Part shown: in pieces, positions 58,662 to 64,000 of the stretch
Numbering within the stretch: position 1 is the first letter of the stretch
Layout: every line of letters begins with the position of its first letter
NCBI RefSeq assembly: GCF_004342445.1
Contig: NZ_SLWW01000016.1
Span: 1-64,000 of the forward strand
Direction of reading: 5' to 3'
Length of the DNA: 64,000 nucleotides
DNA from: Rhodovulum euryhalinum
GTDB taxonomy: Bacteria > Pseudomonadota > Alphaproteobacteria > Rhodobacterales > Rhodobacteraceae
The notes under the pieces: model-generated
What the model was told of the DNA's origin: nothing
The model's database searches: none
The model's input: only the letters and a program-made list of their open reading frames with translations
Made by a program: the position numbers and the translations under genes

Positions 58662-59717
58662 TCAGACGAGGGCGAGACCCCTGCCCTCGGCCACCCGGCC
58701 CACCACCGTCGCGCGGTCGAAGCCGTGGGCGGCAAAGACCGCCAGCACGTCATCCGCCGCGTCCGTTGCGCAGGCGACCAGCAGGCCACCGCTTGTCTGC
58801 GGGTCGGTCAGCAGCGCCCGGTCGGCATCGGCAAACCCCTCGGGCAGGGTGATCTCGGCGCCGTAGCTCGCCCAGTTGCGCCCCGAGGCACCGGTGGCGC
58901 AGCCCTGCGCCAGCAGATCGCGCACCTCGCCCATCACCGGCACCCGCGCCCAGTCGATGTCCACCCGGCAGGCTGCACCGCGCGCAAGTTCCAGCGCATG
59001 CCCCGCGAGGCCGAAGCCGGTGACGTCGGTGATCGCATGCACGCCCGGCATCTCGGCCAGATCGGGACCGGGCGTGTTCAGCCGCGTGGTGGTGTCCAGC
59101 ATCTCGGCATAGCCGTCCGCGCTCAGCAGGCCCTTCTTGAAGGCGCCCGACATGATCCCGGTGCCCAGTGGCTTGCCCAGGATCAGAACGTCGCCCGCCC
59201 GCGCGGCATCGTTCCGGCGCACGCGGTCGGGATGCACAAGGCCAAGCGCCACGAGGCCATAGATCGGCTCGACGGAGTCGATGCTGTGCCCGCCCGCGAC
59301 CGGGATGCCCGCCGCCGCGCAGGCTGCCGCGCCGCCTTCGAGGATGCGGCCGATGGTGCGGGTGGACAGATGCGCAAGCGGCATGCCCACCAGCGCCAGC
59401 GCCAGAATCGGGCGCCCCCCCATCGCGTAGACATCGCTGATGGCGTTGGTGGCGGCGATCCGGCCGAAATCGAACGGGTCGTCCACGATGGGCATGAAGA
59501 AATCGGTGGTGGCGACCAGCGCCTGCGCGTCGTTCAGCCGGTAGACCGCCGCATCGTCCGACGTGGCCGTGCCGACGAGGAGTTCAGGCGGGACCGGCAG
59601 CCCCGAGATCTGCGCGAGCAGTTCGGACAGCACACCCGGCGCAATCTTGCAGCCGCACCCCCCGCCATGGGCCAGCGAGGTGAGGCGAGGTTCGGGGGCG
59701 GTGGGGGCGGTAGTCAT
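58662..59717 (-). CDS. selD: Selenide, water dikinase (selenophosphate synthase), Cys form
   Basis: Protein of 351 aa. It opens [24 protein letters not shown], with C21 and K24 matching the catalytic Cys17 and Lys20 of E. coli SelD; the active site is Cys, not selenocysteine. [12 protein letters not shown] and [32 protein letters not shown] follow as the ATP-binding region. It is a lone SelD without the oxidoreductase fusion found in some relatives. selA, selB and tRNA-Sec are not in the window. Confidence 0.95.
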   Translation of the reverse strand: MTTAPTAPEPRLTSLAHGGGCGCKIAPGVLSELLAQISGLPVPPELLVGTATSDDAAVYRLNDAQALVATTDFFMPIVDDPFDFGRIAATNAISDVYAMGGRPILALALVGMPLAHLSTRTIGRILEGGAAACAAAGIPVAGGHSIDSVEPIYGLVALGLVHPDRVRRNDAARAGDVLILGKPLGTGIMSGAFKKGLLSADGYAEMLDTTTRLNTPGPDLAEMPGVHAITDVTGFGLAGHALELARGAACRVDIDWARVPVMGEVRDLLAQGCATGASGRNWASYGAEITLPEGFADADRALLTDPQTSGGLLVACATDAADDVLAVFAAHGFDRATVVGRVAEGRGLALV

Positions 59718-59796
59718 GGCGCGGCTCCGGTCCGGGGACGCCCCGTCATACCCCCGCCGGAGCCCGCCCGAAAGCAGACTTTTCCGCCCCCGCCGC

Positions 59797-60693
59797 TCAG
59801 GCCGCCGCGCGCTTGGCCAGCACGTCGGCCATGGTCTGGCCCATCGCCGACGGGTTCGGCGCCACGGTGATGCCCACCGCCGAGAGGATTTCCACCTTTT
59901 CCTGCGCGCTTTCGCCGAAGGCCGAGATGATCGCCCCGGCATGGCCCATCTTGCGACCCTTGGGCGCGGACAGTCCCGCGATGTAGGCAACCACCGGCTT
60001 GGTCATGTACTTCTCGACATAGGCCGCGGCCTCGGCCTCCTGCGGACCGCCGATCTCGCCGATCATCATCACCGCGTCGGTCTCGGGATCGGCCTCGAAG
60101 AGTTCCAGGATATCCTTGAAGGACGAGCCGTTGATCGGGTCGCCGCCGATGCCCACGCTGGTCGACACCCCGATCCCCAGCGCCTTCATCTGGCTGGCCG
60201 CCTCGTAGCCCAGCGTGCCCGAGCGGCCGACGATGCCGACGCGCCCCGCCTCGTAGATGTGCGGCGGCATGATCCCCATGAAGCCCTTGCCGGGCGAGAT
60301 GATGCCGGCGCAGTTGGGTCCGATCAGCCGCATCTTCTTTTCGCGCGGGTAGCGGCGCAGGAACCGTTTCACCCGCATCATGTCCTGCGCCGGGATGCCG
60401 TCGGTCACGCTGACCGCCGTCTTGATGCCCGCATCGGCCGCCTCCATCATCGCGTCGGCGGCGAAAGGCGGCGGCACGAACAAGAGCGACGCCTCGGCCC
60501 CCGTGGCCTCGACCGCCTCGCGCACGGTGTTGAAGACGGGACGGCCCAACACCGTCTCGCCGCCCCGTCCGGGGGTGACGCCGGCGACGACATTGGTGCC
60601 GTACTCGATCATTTCCTCGGCATGGAACTTGCCGATCCGGCCGGACATGCCCTGGACAACGACCTTGGTGTTCTCGTCGATCAGAATGGCCAT
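59797..60693 (-). CDS. mtkB: Malate-CoA ligase alpha subunit (malate thiokinase)
   Basis: Protein of 298 aa of the succinyl-CoA synthetase alpha type: [45 protein letters not shown], then [18 protein letters not shown], with the phospho-His in [13 protein letters not shown]. Location after mtkA in a serine-cycle operon favours malate over succinate: MtkAB makes malyl-CoA for malyl-CoA lyase. A true sucCD pair is expected elsewhere in the genome. Confidence 0.88.
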   Translation of the reverse strand: MAILIDENTKVVVQGMSGRIGKFHAEEMIEYGTNVVAGVTPGRGGETVLGRPVFNTVREAVEATGAEASLLFVPPPFAADAMMEAADAGIKTAVSVTDGIPAQDMMRVKRFLRRYPREKKMRLIGPNCAGIISPGKGFMGIMPPHIYEAGRVGIVGRSGTLGYEAASQMKALGIGVSTSVGIGGDPINGSSFKDILELFEADPETDAVMMIGEIGGPQEAEAAAYVEKYMTKPVVAYIAGLSAPKGRKMGHAGAIISAFGESAQEKVEILSAVGITVAPNPSAMGQTMADVLAKRAAA

Positions 60694-60704
60694 GGGTCTT
60701 CTCC

Positions 60705-61877
60705 TCAGGCAGCGCGTTTCGGGCGGGCGGCGACGGCCTTCTCGGCGGCTTCCGCAAGCGTTTCGGCGGTGATGAGCGGCAGGCCCGACTCGTCGATGAT
60801 CCTGCGGCCCTCGTCCACGTTGGTGCCCGCGAGCCGGACCACCACGGGCAGGGTCAGGCCCTCGGCCTTGTAGGCCTCGACCACGCCCCTGGCGACCCAG
60901 TCGCAGCGGTTGATGCCCGCGAAGATGTTCACCAGGATCACGCTGACATTCGGGTCGGACAGCACGGTGCGGAAGGCGGTCATCACCCGTTCCGGCGAAG
61001 CGCCGCCGCCGATGTCGAGGAAATTGGCCGGCTCGCCCCCCGACAGCTTGATCATGTCCATCGTCGCCATGGCGAGGCCGGCACCATTGATGATGCAGCC
61101 AATATCGCCATCTAGCCCGACATAGGACAACCCGTTGTCATGGGCCATCGCCTCGCGCGAATCCTCCTGGCTGGGATCGCGGAGCGCCTCGACCTGCGGG
61201 CGGCGATACAGCGCGTTGGTGTCAAAGCTCATCTTGGCGTCCAGCGCCACCAGGTCGCCCGACCCAGTGATGACCAGCGGGTTGATCTCGACCATGGTGG
61301 CGTCGAGGTCGCGATAGGCGCGGTAGCAGGCGCGCACGGCCTTGACCATCTGGTTGATCTGGTCGCCTTTCAGCCCCAGCCGGAAGGCCAGTTCGCGGGC
61401 CTGGTATTCGGCCAGCCCGTGGGCGGGGTCGACCACCATGCGCACCAGGCTTTCGGGGTCTTCCTCGGCGATCTCCTCAATCTCCATGCCGCCGCTCGAT
61501 GAGGCGACGACCATGATTCGCTCGGTCTTCCGGTCGAGCACGAAGCCGAGATAAAGCTCCTGAGCGATGTCAGACGCTTCTTCGACCCAGATGCGGTAGA
61601 CGCCCTTGCCGCCATTGCCGGTCTGCCGCGTCACCAACTGCTTGCCGAAGAGACCGGCGGCGAACTCGGCCACCTCCTTCTCGGACTTGCAGACCTTGAC
61701 GCCGCCCGCCTCGCCGCGGCCGCCGGAATGGATCTGCGCCTTTACCACCCAGGCGTCGCCGCCCAGTTCGCGGGCGCGATAGGCCGCCTGTTCGGGGCTG
61801 TAGGCCAGCCCGCCGCGCGGCACCGGCACACCGAAGCCCGCCAGGATCTCCTTGGCCTGATATTCGTGAATGTCCAT
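60705..61877 (-). CDS. mtkA: Malate-CoA ligase beta subunit (malate thiokinase)
   Basis: Protein of 390 aa, ATP-grasp type: [62 protein letters not shown], then the CoA-ligase domain with [31 protein letters not shown] and [19 protein letters not shown] recall the Methylobacterium MtkA as closely similar over its whole length. It is 11 bp upstream of mtkB, with a GGAGGTGA site at its own start. Confidence 0.9.
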   Translation of the reverse strand: MDIHEYQAKEILAGFGVPVPRGGLAYSPEQAAYRARELGGDAWVVKAQIHSGGRGEAGGVKVCKSEKEVAEFAAGLFGKQLVTRQTGNGGKGVYRIWVEEASDIAQELYLGFVLDRKTERIMVVASSSGGMEIEEIAEEDPESLVRMVVDPAHGLAEYQARELAFRLGLKGDQINQMVKAVRACYRAYRDLDATMVEINPLVITGSGDLVALDAKMSFDTNALYRRPQVEALRDPSQEDSREAMAHDNGLSYVGLDGDIGCIINGAGLAMATMDMIKLSGGEPANFLDIGGGASPERVMTAFRTVLSDPNVSVILVNIFAGINRCDWVARGVVEAYKAEGLTLPVVVRLAGTNVDEGRRIIDESGLPLITAETLAEAAEKAVAARPKRAA

Positions 61878-61912
61878 TTGTCACCTCCCTCAAGATTTTA
61901 AACATAGGGGAT

Positions 61913-61927
61913 TTGCCGTGGCGGCAA
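61913..61927. promoter_or_regulatory. Inverted repeat upstream of mtkA
   Basis: A perfect 6-bp inverted repeat TTGCCG-TGG-CGGCAA lies 36 bp upstream of mtkA, in the 71-bp gap after the malyl-CoA lyase gene, next to an AT-rich stretch (TTTAAA). It could be a regulator site or a weak hairpin controlling the downstream pair. Confidence 0.3.
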
Positions 61928-61948
61928 GCCTGTGGACGGTGGGTCCGC

Positions 61949-62890
61949 TCAGCCCTTTGCCGCGATGGCTTCGGCGACCGTGATGATGTTCTGCGCCATC
62001 CGTTCCGACGCCGCGTCGATCATCTTGCCATCAAGGGCGGCAGCCCCGCGGCCTTCGGCCTCGGCCTTCCTGAGTTCCTCGATGATGCGGCGCGCGCGGG
62101 TCACCTCGGCCTCGGGCGGGCTGAACACCTCGTTGGCCAGCGCGATCTGGCTGGGGTGGATCGCCCACTTGCCCTCGCAGCCCAGCGCCGCGGCGCGGCG
62201 CGCCCCGTCCTTGTAGCCCTCGGGGTCCGAGAAATCGCCGAAGGGGCCGTCGACCGCGCGCAGGCCATAGGCGCGGCAGGCCACCACCATCCGCGTGATC
62301 GAGGCATGCCACTGGTCGCCCGGGTAATCGGGGTTCAGACCGCCGATATTCACCGTCCGCGCCCGCATCGAGGCCGCGTAATCCGCCACCCCGAAATGCA
62401 GCGCCTCGAGCCGGCCGCCGAACCGCGCGATGTCCTCGACATTGGCCATACCCAGCGCCGTCTCGATCAGCGCCTCCAGACCCACGCGGGTCTGATACCC
62501 CTTGCCCTGCTCGATCTGGTTGACCATCGCCTCGACCATGTAGAGGTCGGCCGGCACGCCCACCTTGGGCACGAGCAGGGTATGCACCCTGTCGCCCGCC
62601 TGTTCCATCACGTCGACGACGTCGCGGTACATGTAGTGCGTGTCCAGCCCGTTGATCCGCACCGACACGGTCTTGCCCTTGGCGGCCCAGTCGATGTCGT
62701 TCAGGGCCTGGATCGCGTTCCTGCGGGCCTGCTCCTTCTCGGGCGGGGCGACCGCGTCCTCGAGATCGAGAAAGACGTAATCGGCCTCGCTGTCGGCGGC
62801 CTTCTCGACCATCGTCGGGTTGGACGCGGGTACGGCGAGTTCGGACCGCTGCAGGCGTTGCCGCCTGAGCGGGTGAAGGGTGTGGCTCAT
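61949..62890 (-). CDS. mcl: Malyl-CoA lyase (CitE-like)
   Basis: Protein of 313 aa: LQRSELAVPASNPTMVEKAADSEADYVFLDLEDAVAPPEKEQARRNAIQALNDIDW, RINGLDTHYMYRDVVDVME, LIETALGMANVEDIARF, GKWAIHPSQIALANEVF. It cleaves malyl-CoA to acetyl-CoA and glyoxylate, and in Rhodobacter relatives beta-methylmalyl-CoA as well. It lies between the aminotransferase (36 bp) and mtkA (71 bp). Confidence 0.94.
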   Translation of the reverse strand: MSHTLHPLRRQRLQRSELAVPASNPTMVEKAADSEADYVFLDLEDAVAPPEKEQARRNAIQALNDIDWAAKGKTVSVRINGLDTHYMYRDVVDVMEQAGDRVHTLLVPKVGVPADLYMVEAMVNQIEQGKGYQTRVGLEALIETALGMANVEDIARFGGRLEALHFGVADYAASMRARTVNIGGLNPDYPGDQWHASITRMVVACRAYGLRAVDGPFGDFSDPEGYKDGARRAAALGCEGKWAIHPSQIALANEVFSPPEAEVTRARRIIEELRKAEAEGRGAAALDGKMIDAASERMAQNIITVAEAIAAKG

Positions 62891-62926
62891 GCCAAGGCTC
62901 CGTTCTGGGGATAAGGATCTCGGGAC

Positions 62927-64000
62927 TTATTCCGCGGCGAGACTGATGCGCGGCGCGGCGGCGGTTTCCGCATACCAGCGCTGCGCGGCGGCGACGCCCG
63001 ATCCGAACTCGACCTTGGCGCCAGCGGCGGCCAGTGAAAGTTCGGCCAGCGACAGCGCGGTCAGGCACATCCCCTCGTTCAGGTCGCCCAGATGACCGAT
63101 GCGGAACACCTTGCCGGCAAGCTGCGCCAGCCCCGAACCGAAAGAGATGTTGTAGCGTTCATAACCGATGCGGATCACCTCGCGCGCATCGACGTCCCCG
63201 GGCACCCGGATCGCGGACACCGTATCGGAGCAGAGCACCGGGTGCTCGGCCACCAGGGTCAGCCCCCAGGCGCGAACACCGCGGCGCACGCCCTCGGCCA
63301 GCCGGTGATGGCGCGCGATGACGTTGTCGAGCCCCTCGTCGAAGATGCGGTCCAGCGACCGGCGCAGCCCGTGGAACAGCTGGGTTGGCGGCGTGTAGGG
63401 GAAATAGCCCGTGGCGTTCAGCTTGGCCATGTCCGAGAACTCGAAATAAGCGCGGCGCATGGTGGCGGTCTTCGCCGCCTCCATCGCCTTTTCGCTGACC
63501 GCGAGGATGCCGAGGCCGGCGGGCAACATCAGTCCCTTCTGGCTGCCGGTCACGGCAAGGTCCACGCCCCAGTCGTCCATCCGGAAGTCGATCGAGGCGA
63601 CCGAGGACACGCCATCGACGAACAGAAGCGCGTCGTGCAGGCAGTCGTCCAGCGCCTTGCGCACGCCCGCCACATCCGAGGTGACGCCGGTCGCGGTCTC
63701 GTTATGGGTGACGAAGACCGCCTTGATCTGTCCATGCCGGTCGGCACCCAGCCGCCTTGCATATTCCTTGACCGGGCAGCCCGCGCCCCAGGGCACATCG
63801 ATCACCTCGACATCCAGGCCCAACCGCTCGGCCATCTCGACCCAAAGCGCCGAGAACTGGCCGAAGCGCGACATCAGCACCTTGTCGCCGGGGTTCAGCG
63901 TGTTGGTGATCGCCGCCTCCCAGGCACCAGTTCCCGAGCCGGGGAACAGGAAGACCTGGCCGGTCCGCGTTCGGAACACCCGCTTGAGATCCTTGAACAG
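62927..64000 (-). CDS. sgaA: Serine-glyoxylate aminotransferase (right-edge partial)
   Basis: 357 residues are present; the frame runs off the right edge (reading LFKDLKRVFRTRTGQVFLFPGSGTGAWEAAITN), so about 40 N-terminal residues are missing. The PLP-Lys region is DLAVTGSQKGLMLPAGLGILAV. It converts glyoxylate and serine to glycine and hydroxypyruvate. As the first gene of sga-mcl-mtkA-mtkB it closes the serine cycle here. It ends SLAAE. Confidence 0.9.
   Translation of the reverse strand: MFKDLKRVFRTRTGQVFLFPGSGTGAWEAAITNTLNPGDKVLMSRFGQFSALWVEMAERLGLDVEVIDVPWGAGCPVKEYARRLGADRHGQIKAVFVTHNETATGVTSDVAGVRKALDDCLHDALLFVDGVSSVASIDFRMDDWGVDLAVTGSQKGLMLPAGLGILAVSEKAMEAAKTATMRRAYFEFSDMAKLNATGYFPYTPPTQLFHGLRRSLDRIFDEGLDNVIARHHRLAEGVRRGVRAWGLTLVAEHPVLCSDTVSAIRVPGDVDAREVIRIGYERYNISFGSGLAQLAGKVFRIGHLGDLNEGMCLTALSLAELSLAAAGAKVEFGSGVAAAQRWYAETAAAPRISLAAE

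Noticed and set aside
58662-59717. Selenocysteine-containing SelD with in-frame TGA
   Set aside because: The active-site codon encodes Cys (C21); no TGA interrupts the frame and no SECIS is needed.

Overview
The window comes from a high-GC alphaproteobacterium of the Rhodobacterales (Rhodobacteraceae/Paracoccaceae, Roseobacter-like). This rests on recognisable gene families and local gene order: DUF1194 and DUF5765 proteins, the pccB / ScfR-type regulator / pccA / methylmalonyl-CoA mutase locus, hdaA-ppk-ppx, tolC-pcm next to tRNA-Cys, TRAP transporters, and serine-cycle genes related to those of Methylobacterium. Nearly all of it is dense chromosomal backbone with GC-rich third codon positions.

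Layout. 1-5.1 kb: a secreted VWA-like protein, a membrane protein, a small cytochrome c, a phosphotransferase-like protein and the LolD/LolC lipoprotein exporter. 5.2-16.7 kb: proS, an AI-2E family permease, hdaA, ppk1, ppx/gppA, a small secreted protein, tex and a PAS-domain protein. 16.7-19.7 kb: an EEP-family hydrolase, a J-domain protein, a GNAT acetyltransferase and a VOC protein, in overlapping minus-strand pairs. 19.7-31 kb: propionyl-CoA assimilation (methylmalonyl-CoA mutase, PccA, PccB) with several small secreted or lipoproteins between, a drug/H+ antiporter, and the short-chain-acyl regulator; TTTGCAAA-type repeats lie upstream of both pccB and the regulator. 31-44.7 kb: CoxG-like, YdcH-like, hemerythrin, DMT transporter, diguanylate cyclase, YebC, aminotransferase, ABC exporter, YgfZ, fructosamine kinase, EF-P, DUF6280, a PopZ-like protein, TolC, Pcm and tRNA-Cys.

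44.75-52.65 kb is an integrated element of about 7.9 kb in the 3' end of tRNA-Cys. It has a 20-bp att duplication, a tyrosine integrase, and a tight minus-strand operon of four genes: a PD-(D/E)XK nuclease/N6-adenine methyltransferase fusion, an HsdS-type specificity subunit, a protein with a HEPN-like Rx4H motif, and a protein with motifs A, B and C of the family A DNA polymerase / T7-like RNA polymerase palm. Paired GTGNGACAC repeats lie just inside both ends. This is the most unusual part of the window and the best candidate for an undescribed system.

52.65-64 kb: about 400 bp of unassigned DNA, then a four-carbon sugar-acid cluster (D-erythronate dehydrogenase, three-gene TRAP transporter, 2-oxo-tetronate isomerase), HtpX, SelD, and a serine-cycle operon (serine-glyoxylate aminotransferase, malyl-CoA lyase, malate-CoA ligase beta and alpha). 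The aminotransferase is cut by the right edge. Together the pcc/mutase locus and the serine-cycle genes point to C1/C2/C3 assimilation through propionyl-CoA, glyoxylate and malyl-CoA.
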